Assembly: GCA_035703165.1 (NCBI GenBank)
Contig: DASSYR010000043.1
Coordinates: 1 to 64,000 of the forward strand
DNA length: 64,000 nucleotides
DNA from: AWTP1-9 sp035703165
Lineage (GTDB): Bacteria > Bacteroidota > Bacteroidia > Chitinophagales > Chitinophagaceae
Reading direction: 5' to 3'
In this document: positions 34,330-41,910 of the stretch, piece by piece
How the letters are laid out: every line of letters begins with the position of its first letter
Position numbering within the stretch: position 1 is the stretch's first letter
The notes under the pieces: model-generated
What the model saw: the letters and a program-made list of their open reading frames with translations, nothing else
The model's database searches: none
What the model was told of the DNA's origin: nothing
Program-made: the position numbers and the translations under genes

Positions 34330-34375
34330 CCTTATATTTGGATAATAAAAACGTCCAACTATAAGGTTTTTTTTT
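34330..34375 (+). terminator. Hairpin with nine-T run after the micro-ORF
   Basis: Arms CCTTATATTTGGA (34330-34342) and TCCAACTATAAGG (34354-34366) have one mismatch and lead straight into nine T (34367-34375). It can end a short micro-ORF transcript or act as an attenuator for the downstream module. It overlaps where the multi-TM protein would be expected to start. Confidence 0.7.
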
Positions 34376-34507
34376 ATTATAGCAGGCCTTTCTGAATTAT
34401 TATTACTAATTCTTTTCTTTTTCAGAAAACAAAGAAAAAGTAAGGAATTAAGCATTGTTTTTATCTATCAAATAGCCGGCTTTTTATCCGATGTTTTAGT
34501 CGGAACA

Positions 34508-35035
34508 GTGAAAAGCAGTTATCTCAACAGTTTAATTTTTAACATTGTAACTATTCCGGCCGTTTTGATATTGATGTATTTATTTCTTTCCCTTATTTCT
34601 TCCGACAAGTTTCGCAAAATTGTAGTCTATTCCTCCATTTTGTTAACATCTTACATTGTCATCAATTTGTTTTTTAAGCAGAGTACGGGTACTTTTAATT
34701 CGCTTAACGTGGCTATTTTAGCCATACTTATCATAATATGGACTATATTATTTTTTTATGAACAGTTGACGAAGCCTGCCGATAGTAACCAATTGTTTAT
34801 ATACAGTACTCCTTCCTTTTGGATTGTTACTGCATACCTTATTTATTTTGCCGGTACCTTCTTTTTATTTATCTATTCACAAAACAAAAATCTTGAAGCC
34901 GATTCAGAATTTTCCATGCAATATAGTTTTATAAATAGTGTATTTGTTTTATTAAAAAATATTTTGCTGTCAATTGCCATGTTCACAAAAACAGACAGCA
35001 AATCACCTGGCAAGTATCGAACCCAGACCTATTGA
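34508..35035 (+). CDS. Multi-TM protein paired with a sensor kinase; true start unclear
   Basis: From GTG 34508 the frame gives 175 residues with about five membrane helices. The same frame continues upstream to 34349 with clear protein character (AGLSELLLLILFFFRKQRK, then SIVFIYQIAGFLSDVLVG). That N-terminus aligns with the paralogue at 55441-56076 (FSALIPVGMFLIKRSRG, then FSSDAIN). No ATG, GTG or TTG exists in that extension, so translation may use ATT 34376 or ATA 34361, or the start is mutated. The C-terminal FWIVTAYLIYFAGTFFLF also matches the paralogue. The sensor kinase follows 39 bases later, so this protein may be its membrane sensing partner. Confidence 0.7.
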   Translation: MKSSYLNSLIFNIVTIPAVLILMYLFLSLISSDKFRKIVVYSSILLTSYIVINLFFKQSTGTFNSLNVAILAILIIIWTILFFYEQLTKPADSNQLFIYSTPSFWIVTAYLIYFAGTFFLFIYSQNKNLEADSEFSMQYSFINSVFVLLKNILLSIAMFTKTDSKSPGKYRTQTY

Positions 35036-35074
35036 GAAAATATTTTATTTAATCCAAAAACCAGAAATGAGAAA

Positions 35075-35899
35075 ATGATTTTATTACAAGCCTCAGGCAG
35101 TTCATCAATACCCAGTGTACTCTTTTTTGGTACGCTTGGCATGTTAGCATTGGCTGTTGGGCTTGTTATTTTTATCGTATTTCACCAGCGCAGAATCATC
35201 CGCTACCAACAGCAATTACAAAAGTTAGAAGAAGAACAACAAAAAATACTTTTAGAGGCTTCCATCCGGCTACAGGAAGAAGAGAGACAACGAATTGCTG
35301 CTGACCTACACGATGATGCTGGCCCTCTTCTAGCTACAGTGAGGCTTTATCTGAATGAAAATATCGTTACACTCGATCAGCCGAGTCTGCTACAGGCTAT
35401 TTATAATGCTAAACAAATAATAGACGATACCATTCAGCTTATCCGCAATATTTCGCACAGCCTCATGCCACCAACCTTAAAAAATTTCGGATTAGAATCT
35501 GCTGTGACCGATGTATTTCAAAAAATAAATGGTTCCGGAAGCCTCAATGCCAGTTGTCGTTTTCATGATTACCGAAGAAGATTGAAGAATGACGAGGAAC
35601 TCTCAGTTTACCGCATTATACAGGAAATCGTTAACAACATTCTCAAACACAGCAATGCCAGCTTTATCCATCTTACCCAAAACAAAACGGATGAAAGCTT
35701 TTTTATTCGTATCCACCACGATGGTTACGGATTAACCCAAACTGAGTTTGAAAAATTAAAAAACAAGCCACAGGGATTAGGCCTAAAAAATATACAAAGC
35801 CGGGTAAGCTTATTAAAAGGGCAGCTATTCTTTGAGAAAGATCCTTCCCAAACTTATTACAAAGTATCGCTCGAATTACCTTCTGATTCACTCCAATAA
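35075..35899 (+). CDS. Membrane-anchored HisKA_3 sensor histidine kinase
   Basis: The 274-residue protein has one N-terminal membrane helix (about 14-35, VLFFGTLGMLALAVGLVIFI). A coiled-coil linker (QQQLQKLEEEQQKILLEASI) and the HisKA_3 dimerisation box follow, with phosphorylated H79 in RQRIAADLHDDAGPLLA. The HATPase domain contains IIQEIVNNILKHSNA (N box) and GLGLKNIQSRVSLLKG (G box). There is no extracellular sensor domain, so signal input probably comes from the multi-TM protein upstream. The regulator at 35933 follows by 33 bases and is the obvious phosphotransfer partner; the two divergent regulators may be additional targets. Confidence 0.92.
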   Translation: MILLQASGSSSIPSVLFFGTLGMLALAVGLVIFIVFHQRRIIRYQQQLQKLEEEQQKILLEASIRLQEEERQRIAADLHDDAGPLLATVRLYLNENIVTLDQPSLLQAIYNAKQIIDDTIQLIRNISHSLMPPTLKNFGLESAVTDVFQKINGSGSLNASCRFHDYRRRLKNDEELSVYRIIQEIVNNILKHSNASFIHLTQNKTDESFFIRIHHDGYGLTQTEFEKLKNKPQGLGLKNIQSRVSLLKGQLFFEKDPSQTYYKVSLELPSDSLQ

Positions 35900-35932
35900 T
35901 CGGAAGAATTTTAGTAAATTCGGCCTGTTCTT

Positions 35933-36583
35933 ATGAGCGTAATTAAAGTAGCGATAGCAGATGATCACCAAATTTTCCGTAAAGGAGTAATCCTGTCATT
36001 ACGACCATACGCCAATTTGAAATTCGTATTGGAAGCTGAAAATGGTGACCAGCTTTTAGAAGGAATTCCGGAGGCACAGCCTGACGTAATTCTTATGGAC
36101 TTACGTATGCCTAATAAAGATGGAATTGAAACCACCAAAATAATCAGTAAAACCTATCCACATATTCATATTATAGTGCTAACCATGTTTGAAGATGAAC
36201 GTTTCGTTACCCATTTGATGGAAAATGGTGCTAATGGCTATTTGCTTAAAAGTGCTGAACCTGGTGAAATTAAAAAAGCCATCATGGAGGTAATGGCAAG
36301 GGGTTATTACTTAAATAATTTTGTTAACAGGATTTTGCTTAAAAAATCGCACAACCGCAGTAAAACCATTCCTACGCTTAATAGCGAGATTGTTATTAAT
36401 GATAAAGAAAAACAGGTAATACGCCTGCTCTGCATGGAATATACAGCCCAGGAAATTGCAAAAGAAATGGATATAAGTCCGAGAACTGTAGAGGCAATCA
36501 AAGACCGCCTTATGGAAAGATTTGGAGTTAAAAATTCGGTTGGTCTTGTTTTTTATGCTATGAAAAACTCACTTATTGATTAA
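35933..36583 (+). CDS. NarL/LuxR-type response regulator (third)
   Basis: The 216-residue protein has a receiver domain (acidic pair IADDH, phosphoacceptor D56 in VILMDLRMPNKDG, K in YLLKSAEPGE). The LuxR-type HTH contains INDKEKQVIRLLCMEYTAQE and ISPRTVEAIKDRLMER. It lies 33 bases after the kinase and completes the multi-TM/kinase/regulator module. Its end overlaps the convergent CoA-transferase gene by 11 bases. It is paralogous to the two minus-strand regulators, with the same spacing between domains. Confidence 0.93.
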   Translation: MSVIKVAIADDHQIFRKGVILSLRPYANLKFVLEAENGDQLLEGIPEAQPDVILMDLRMPNKDGIETTKIISKTYPHIHIIVLTMFEDERFVTHLMENGANGYLLKSAEPGEIKKAIMEVMARGYYLNNFVNRILLKKSHNRSKTIPTLNSEIVINDKEKQVIRLLCMEYTAQEIAKEMDISPRTVEAIKDRLMERFGVKNSVGLVFYAMKNSLID

Positions 36584-37238
36584 AAATCATTTCGGGAATT
36601 TCCCCTTCCACAATTAATTTACCCGCTGTTTTGGAAATTATTTCCTGAACGCTTACACCAGGTGCCCTTTCCAGTAATTTGAATCCTCCTTCGCTTAATA
36701 CATCAAGAACTGCAAGGTCGGTAACAATTTTTTTTACGCAATGAATACCGGTAAGAGGTAAATGACAAGCTGGTAATAATTTGGATTCCCCTTTTGGATT
36801 GGTATGCATCATAGCTACGATAATGTTTTTGGCAGATGCTACTAAATCCATAGCTCCTCCCATACCTTTTACCATTTTCCCGGGAATTTTCCAATTGGCT
36901 ATATCCCCGTTTTCAGAAACTTCCATGGCACCCAAGACTGTTAAATCAACTTTACCAGCCCGTATCATGCCAAAGCTTTCGGCGCTATCAAAAAAAACAC
37001 CACCAGGTAATACAGTAACGGTTTCTTTGCCCGCATTAATTAAGTCCGGGTCAACTTCACTTTCAGTTGGATAGGGGCCCATGCCCAACATTCCGTTTTC
37101 GGACTGAAGCATGATTGACATGCCTTGAGGCATATAATTTGATACCAGGGTGGGGATACCAATACCCAGGTTAACATACATACCATCTTTCAATTCCCGG
37201 GCTATTCGTTTGGCAATACCATATTTATCTAAAGCCAT
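36573..37238 (-). CDS. scoB: 3-oxoacid CoA-transferase subunit B
   Basis: The beta subunit of succinyl-CoA:3-ketoacid CoA-transferase moves CoA between succinate and acetoacetate in ketone-body and fatty-acid use. The catalytic glutamate lies in LQSENGMLGMGPYP. The start GIAKRIARELKDGMYVNLGI and FDSAESFGMIRAGKVDLTVL are characteristic, and the 221 residues match the family. It follows subunit A by 11 bases on the same strand. The last 11 bases overlap the convergent regulator gene. Confidence 0.95.
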   Translation of the reverse strand: MALDKYGIAKRIARELKDGMYVNLGIGIPTLVSNYMPQGMSIMLQSENGMLGMGPYPTESEVDPDLINAGKETVTVLPGGVFFDSAESFGMIRAGKVDLTVLGAMEVSENGDIANWKIPGKMVKGMGGAMDLVASAKNIIVAMMHTNPKGESKLLPACHLPLTGIHCVKKIVTDLAVLDVLSEGGFKLLERAPGVSVQEIISKTAGKLIVEGEIPEMIFNQ

Positions 37239-37249
37239 TTTTTAAAAAT

Positions 37250-37951
37250 TTATTTATTGGCAATACTAATCGTTTTTCTTTCAATACGCTTTTCGTAGTT
37301 AGTTCCTTGAAAAATTCTGTGTACATAAATTCCTGCTACATGTATTTCATCGGGATCTAACTTGCCGGGTTCTACTAATTCCTCAACTTCGGCAATAGTA
37401 ATTTTGCCTGCCTTCGCCATACTGGTAGAAAAATTTCGTGTAGTTTTTCTAAAAACCAAATTCCCCATTTTATCACCTTTCCAGGCCTTTACAATAGCAA
37501 AATCTGCATACAAAGCCTTTTCCATCAAATACATTATACCATCAAATTCACGAATTTCTTTACCCTTAGCTATTTCTGTGCCGTAACCGGCCGGAGTGAA
37601 AAAAGCGGGAATACCCATTCCTGCCATTTGAATTTGCGTAGCAAGAGTCCCCTGGGGTATTAAATCAACCTCTAATTCACCGTTTAATAACTGACGTTCA
37701 AACTCTTCATTTTCTCCAACATAGGAGCTCATCATCTTCTTTATTTGTCTCGTCTTTAATAGTAAGCCCAAGCCAAAATCGTCCACACCGGCATTATTGG
37801 AAATACAGGTTAAATTAGTAACCCCTTTTTTAACAAGAGCGGCGATACAGTTTTCGGGAATACCACATAATCCAAAACCACCCAGCATAATTGTAGCGCC
37901 GTTTGGAATATCTTTTATGGCTTCATCAGCACCGCGAACAACTTTGTTCAT
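37250..37951 (-). CDS. scoA: 3-oxoacid CoA-transferase subunit A
   Basis: The alpha subunit begins MNKVVRGADEAIKDIPNGAT with the glycine-rich MLGGFGLCGIPENCIAALV. It then carries LTCISNNAGVDDFGLGLLL and GTLATQIQMAGMGIPAFFTP. Together with subunit B, 11 bases downstream, it forms the functional heterodimer. At 233 residues the length is normal. The gene is the first of the scoA-scoB unit. No further ketone-body gene is adjacent. Confidence 0.95.
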   Translation of the reverse strand: MNKVVRGADEAIKDIPNGATIMLGGFGLCGIPENCIAALVKKGVTNLTCISNNAGVDDFGLGLLLKTRQIKKMMSSYVGENEEFERQLLNGELEVDLIPQGTLATQIQMAGMGIPAFFTPAGYGTEIAKGKEIREFDGIMYLMEKALYADFAIVKAWKGDKMGNLVFRKTTRNFSTSMAKAGKITIAEVEELVEPGKLDPDEIHVAGIYVHRIFQGTNYEKRIERKTISIANK

Positions 37952-38034
37952 TATTTTAAATTTTGTATTGTAAAAATAAGCAATCGAAAACTGAGGAAAA
38001 CCTTTTACCGAATTATTTATTAACGGGGGAACAA

Positions 38035-38418
38035 TTAATCAACCCTTTTTTCTTTTTCAACGGAGTTTTTTTGAAGAATGCGCTTCCTCTCTCTTTCATT
38101 ACGGTTATTAACAGAGTCGAGTATTATTTTATAAATATCCGGATGTTGCAAATAGTAATTATAACTTTTAAAAAAATCATCCTTAGAAATGTTATGAATG
38201 TCAAAAACCTGCTTGTAATATTTCGCTATCTCAACCTCTTTTCTTACTGTTGAGTCTGTTATTGTTCTTGTTTTTTCTTCAGACAGTGCATCCGCTTTTA
38301 AAACGTCTGCCATAACAAGCATCATTTTTTCTGGTTTAATAACATCTTTAGGGATACGAGGCCGGCCGGAACAGGCAATAAAGATGAAAATAAAAATAAA
38401 GGAAATTACCTTGTTCAT
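38035..38418 (-). CDS. DUF4296 lipoprotein
   Basis: The 127-residue protein has a lipoprotein signal (about 1-17, FIFIACSGRP). It then shows the DUF4296 pattern: PKDVIKPEKMMLVMADVLKA followed by a helical domain with YYKQVFDIHNISKDDFFKSY. Its role is unknown. It is the last gene of the bamD-rpoZ-coaBC-DUF4835-DUF4296 operon, overlapping the DUF4835 stop by four bases, and this gene order is recurrent in Bacteroidota. Its C-terminus is Lys/Arg/Glu-rich. Confidence 0.88.
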   Translation of the reverse strand: MNKVISFIFIFIFIACSGRPRIPKDVIKPEKMMLVMADVLKADALSEEKTRTITDSTVRKEVEIAKYYKQVFDIHNISKDDFFKSYNYYLQHPDIYKIILDSVNNRNERERKRILQKNSVEKEKRVD

Positions 38419-39341
38419 TTTAATTCTTCTTTATAACGGGTAGCATTGGTAATGTCTAATTTTTGCAGTAAATCAAGCGCCCTGCCTTTATCACTGCTAC
38501 TGGCTTTTGAAAATATTTTTATAAGTTCACCTGCTTTACCCTGAAAGAAAAATTGAACAATCATGGTATTGGGAACCTCGGCATTTATTGTTTCTAAATT
38601 CAGTAATCCCTCCAAAATTCCGCGGCGGGCTGAGTTGGGATCATCATACATTTTATCCATACCCATACGGTAATAGTTATAATAAGCACTGTGTACAATA
38701 GCATACCTGCTGTTATTCATATTTTCCGTGAGCCAATATCGGTTCCTGTTGCCGTCAAAAGCCTTCCACCCGCTAATGCTTCTGCCTTCCGGTGCATTGT
38801 TTACAATATTTTGCGCTTTTTGAAAATAGATATCCCCTCCCCTTTTTGAAAAGGAATCATAATCAAATCCTAAAATCATATAAACGTAATAAGCTAATAC
38901 GGCTGTTAAGTTAGCTGATGCAGGATCGTTTCCCTGTACTTTATTTTCGTTAAACTCTATGGGCTGGTATTCTGAATATTGAAAGGTAACATCGTTATCC
39001 TGGTAATTAACCAGTGGAGATAGATAAGAACTGTTATAAACAGGCCTTGCAGCCTGTACAGTTAAAACCGCCTGGTAAACATTGGGCTCTACCTGTTGCG
39101 TAATCGTTAAATTAAAACTACATTCAATTTTTTCATACGGCTGAAAATTATCAGTAGTCCATTTACGGTTATTAATAAAATTATTAAGTCCGGTTTGCAG
39201 AGTTTGAAAAACCTTTCTGTCAATAGCAGATGCAATTTTACTGGCATTAATGGTAACCCTTGCCTTTATTTCTTGCGATAAAACAAATTGGGATAAAGAA
39301 AGAAATAAAAATAGTAAATATAAAAATGAGAGTTTACGCAT
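38415..39341 (-). CDS. DUF4835 exported protein
   Basis: The 308-residue protein has a signal peptide (about 1-22, FVLSQ) and the DUF4835 fold. It opens with EIKARVTINASKIASAIDRK, with YEKIECSFNLTITQQVEPN and the conserved AVLAYYVYMILGFDYDSFS later. Some genomes annotate members as a type IX secretion accessory protein (PorD-like), which would match the T9SS substrate at 14025-16001, but I cannot confirm that from the sequence. It overlaps coaBC by 8 bases and DUF4296 by 4. It probably acts in the periplasm. Confidence 0.88.
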   Translation of the reverse strand: MRKLSFLYLLFLFLSLSQFVLSQEIKARVTINASKIASAIDRKVFQTLQTGLNNFINNRKWTTDNFQPYEKIECSFNLTITQQVEPNVYQAVLTVQAARPVYNSSYLSPLVNYQDNDVTFQYSEYQPIEFNENKVQGNDPASANLTAVLAYYVYMILGFDYDSFSKRGGDIYFQKAQNIVNNAPEGRSISGWKAFDGNRNRYWLTENMNNSRYAIVHSAYYNYYRMGMDKMYDDPNSARRGILEGLLNLETINAEVPNTMIVQFFFQGKAGELIKIFSKASSSDKGRALDLLQKLDITNATRYKEELK

Positions 39342-40530
39342 TCATAATTTGGGTTATAGTGTCAACTATATCCTTCGCTACCGCTGATTTTGACTTGGTA
39401 CCAAAATGATACTCTTTTCCCCCACGATCAAAAATAGTGATTTTGTTAGTGTCATACCCAAAACCGGCCCCTTCGTCCCTGAGAGAATTCATTACAATCA
39501 TATCAGCGTTTTTGCCATTCAGCTTATTTAACGCATATTCCTTTTCATTATTGGTTTCGAGAGCAAAACCTACTAAAAATTGATTGCTTTTCTTTTTCTC
39601 TCCAAGGGATTTTAATATGTCTTTAGTTTTTTTAAACTCAAGCCCCCACACATCATCTTTCTTCTTAATTTTTTCTGTGTTAACTGACACCGGTGTGTAA
39701 TCTGCAACGGCAGCCGACATCACAGCAATGTCAGATTCCGGGAAGGTACTCATGCATGCATTGTACATTTCTTCAGCACTTTTAACTCTGATAACCTTTA
39801 TACCGCTATCAGAAATTTGCTGAGATGATGGCCCCAAAACAAGGGTAACCTGTGCACCGCGATTATGTAACTCTTTGGCAATCGCAATGCCCATTTTCCC
39901 GGTAGAATGATTCCCTACAAAGCGTACAGGATCAATAGGCTCATAAGTTGGGCCGGCAGTTACCAAAGCTTTTTTATGCTGAAAACTTTTAGTAGTAAAA
40001 AAATTATGGTTTAAATAGGAAAAGATATCTTCCGGTTCAGCCATTCTGCCTTCACCAACCAGTCCGCTGGCTAATTCTCCACTTTCCACAGGTATCAATT
40101 GGTTACCATACGAAAGAATTTTTTCGATATTTATTTTTGTAGCGGGATGTTTCCACATGTCTTCATCCATAGCCGGAGCCACCACAACAGGGCATGTTGC
40201 GGATAAGTAAACGGCCATCAATAAGTTATCACAAAACCCATTAGCCATTTTTGACAACGAATTGCAGCTCAGAGGTGCAATTACCATTACATCTGCCCAC
40301 CTGCCGAGCATAACATGATTGGCCCATGAATCTTCGTCAAAGAGCTCAATCAATACTTTGTTTTTTGATAATGTGGAGAGGGTGAGTGGCGAAACAAAAT
40401 CCTTTGCAGAAGGCGTCATCACAATTTTTACTTCGGCACCGGCTTTTACCAATAGCCTTACTAATAAAATGGATTTATAAGCAGCAATGCTACCTGTTAT
40501 GCCTATTAGTATTTTTTTTCCCTGGAGCAT
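39334..40530 (-). CDS. coaBC: Bifunctional phosphopantothenoylcysteine decarboxylase/ligase
   Basis: CoaBC makes 4'-phosphopantetheine for coenzyme A. The N-terminal flavodoxin-like decarboxylase half has GSIAAYKSILLVRLLVKAG, the catalytic-His region WANHVMLGRWADVMVIAP and CPVVVAPAMDEDMW. The C-terminal synthetase half contains VTAGPTYEPIDPVRFVGNHS and AAVADYTPVSVNTEKIKK. At 398 residues it has the standard length. It is in the bamD-rpoZ-coaBC operon, about 100 bases after rpoZ, and overlaps the DUF4835 start by eight bases. Confidence 0.96.
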   Translation of the reverse strand: MLQGKKILIGITGSIAAYKSILLVRLLVKAGAEVKIVMTPSAKDFVSPLTLSTLSKNKVLIELFDEDSWANHVMLGRWADVMVIAPLSCNSLSKMANGFCDNLLMAVYLSATCPVVVAPAMDEDMWKHPATKINIEKILSYGNQLIPVESGELASGLVGEGRMAEPEDIFSYLNHNFFTTKSFQHKKALVTAGPTYEPIDPVRFVGNHSTGKMGIAIAKELHNRGAQVTLVLGPSSQQISDSGIKVIRVKSAEEMYNACMSTFPESDIAVMSAAVADYTPVSVNTEKIKKKDDVWGLEFKKTKDILKSLGEKKKSNQFLVGFALETNNEKEYALNKLNGKNADMIVMNSLRDEGAGFGYDTNKITIFDRGGKEYHFGTKSKSAVAKDIVDTITQIMNA

Positions 40531-40631
40531 TTTAAGAGAAGAACTTATTGTTGGCGTTAAAAAATATTTCAGTAGCCGTTAGATTTAACAGCCGGTATAA
40601 AAACATTAATGGGAAAGCCACATAGCCACTA

Positions 40632-40973
40632 TTAACTAAACAGCTCGTCCTGTGCCTTACGATAATATATTTTATCCTCTAAAAACTCCTGGGTAGCCAG
40701 CAATGCCGGGTTGGGCATTCTTTCATAAGCACGGGAAATCTCAATCTGTTCTTTATTCTCATGAATTTCTTCCAAGCTATCTGTATGGCTGGCGAATTCC
40801 TCAAGCTTATTATGTAGCTCTTCTTTTAATGAAATATTAATTTGATTAGCTCTTTTAGATACAATGGCAATGGATTCGTAAACATTGCCTGTTTTGGTCT
40901 TAATTTCGTTAACATTTTTTGTTTCAACAACATTGCTGGTGTTAGCGCTCCATTGCTTTCTAAGTCTGCTCAT
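40632..40973 (-). CDS. rpoZ: RNA polymerase omega subunit-like protein
   Basis: The 113-residue protein matches the Bacteroidota omega/Rpb6-like family. A flexible start is followed by the TGNVYESIAIVSKRANQINI helix that docks on beta prime, and a longer acidic C-terminus (EEFASHTDSLEEIHENKEQI, then ISRAYERMPNPALLA) than in proteobacterial omega. It overlaps the bamD stop by four bases (ATGA) and precedes coaBC. This arrangement is conserved in the phylum, which supports the call. Confidence 0.88.
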   Translation of the reverse strand: MSRLRKQWSANTSNVVETKNVNEIKTKTGNVYESIAIVSKRANQINISLKEELHNKLEEFASHTDSLEEIHENKEQIEISRAYERMPNPALLATQEFLEDKIYYRKAQDELFS

Positions 40974-41764
40974 TTTGTATTTGTTTTTAAAATATTTTGG
41001 GATAAGTTGTAATAACGTTCTGCGTCTTTAATTAGTTTACTATCAGGATATCGATCTGCAAAATCATGATATTCAGTAACCACCTGCTCAAATCTTTCTT
41101 TTTGTTTTTCTTCTATACTTAAAAGAGCATATTCATAGTAAGACCGAATAACCATCAACTTATATTCATCTCCTTTCTGGGTATCCGGAAAATCATTTAA
41201 TAAATTAGCAAAGGAAATAGCGGCTGCTTTGTACTGACCTAAGTTAAAGTATAAAACAGCATTCCTGTACGCCTTTAACTCCAATTTTGCTCTACATTCA
41301 TCTATAACTTTATTAGCCTCCGCAATTCGTAAAGAACCTGGATGGTTAGCAATAAAAGTTTGCATAGCACCAAGGGCTTTAGCTGTGTTTGTCTGATCCA
41401 GGTCTGCTTTAGGCGATTGCTTAAAATAACTGTAGCAACGCATAAAATCCATCTCCTCTGCCTTCACACTTTTTGGAAATATTTCCAAAAAGTTTTTAAA
41501 ATAATTTTCCGAACTTATATAGTCCTTTTGATAATAAAAACAATATGCATACTTATATACCATATCCTCATATCGCGGGTCGCCTTTATAATAAGTAAAC
41601 AAATCTTCGTACAACTGTTGTGCTACGCTATACTTTTTATTGGCATAAAATTTTTCAGCCATTCGTAATTTATATTCCGGATTTTTACTTTTAAAAACCT
41701 TATTGTATTTGGAACAACTTATTAGCAATACCGTAAGCAATAAAAACAGCCATGACTTCTTCAT
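40970..41764 (-). CDS. bamD: Outer membrane assembly lipoprotein BamD
   Basis: The 264-residue lipoprotein (signal about 1-17, LLISCSK) is built of tetratricopeptide repeats: YKLRMAEKFYANKKYSVAQQ, ISSENYFKNFLEIFPKSVKA and KADLDQTNTAKALGAMQTFI. It is the BamD component of the beta-barrel assembly machine that inserts outer-membrane proteins. The length is normal. It is the first gene of the five-gene operon continuing with rpoZ (ATGA overlap), coaBC, DUF4835 and DUF4296. Confidence 0.93.
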   Translation of the reverse strand: MKKSWLFLLLTVLLISCSKYNKVFKSKNPEYKLRMAEKFYANKKYSVAQQLYEDLFTYYKGDPRYEDMVYKYAYCFYYQKDYISSENYFKNFLEIFPKSVKAEEMDFMRCYSYFKQSPKADLDQTNTAKALGAMQTFIANHPGSLRIAEANKVIDECRAKLELKAYRNAVLYFNLGQYKAAAISFANLLNDFPDTQKGDEYKLMVIRSYYEYALLSIEEKQKERFEQVVTEYHDFADRYPDSKLIKDAERYYNLSQNILKTNTK

Positions 41765-41863
41765 AAAATGGGCAAAATTAAGGATTTATAGCAAATTTTG
41801 AAGTATTACTTAGTCATACCAAAGAAAGGTGGTTAATCTTTTCCTAATTTGCTTACAATCAAT

Positions 41864-41888
41864 AAAAAACCCCCCATTCGGAGGGTTT
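41864..41888 (-). terminator. Intrinsic terminator of the OmpA-family gene
   Basis: On the minus strand AAACCC and GGGTTT plus an inner CC/GG pair form a stem around GAAT-type bases, followed by a run of six T. It lies 23 bases past the stop of the gene at 41911-43578. Confidence 0.75.
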
Positions 41889-41910
41889 AAAATATTCTTC
41901 CTTAAAAGGA

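Noticed and set aside
34195..34375. Classic trp attenuator
   Set aside because: Tandem Trp codons and a terminator are present, but no tryptophan gene follows and no antiterminator stem was seen; kept only as a general attenuator idea.
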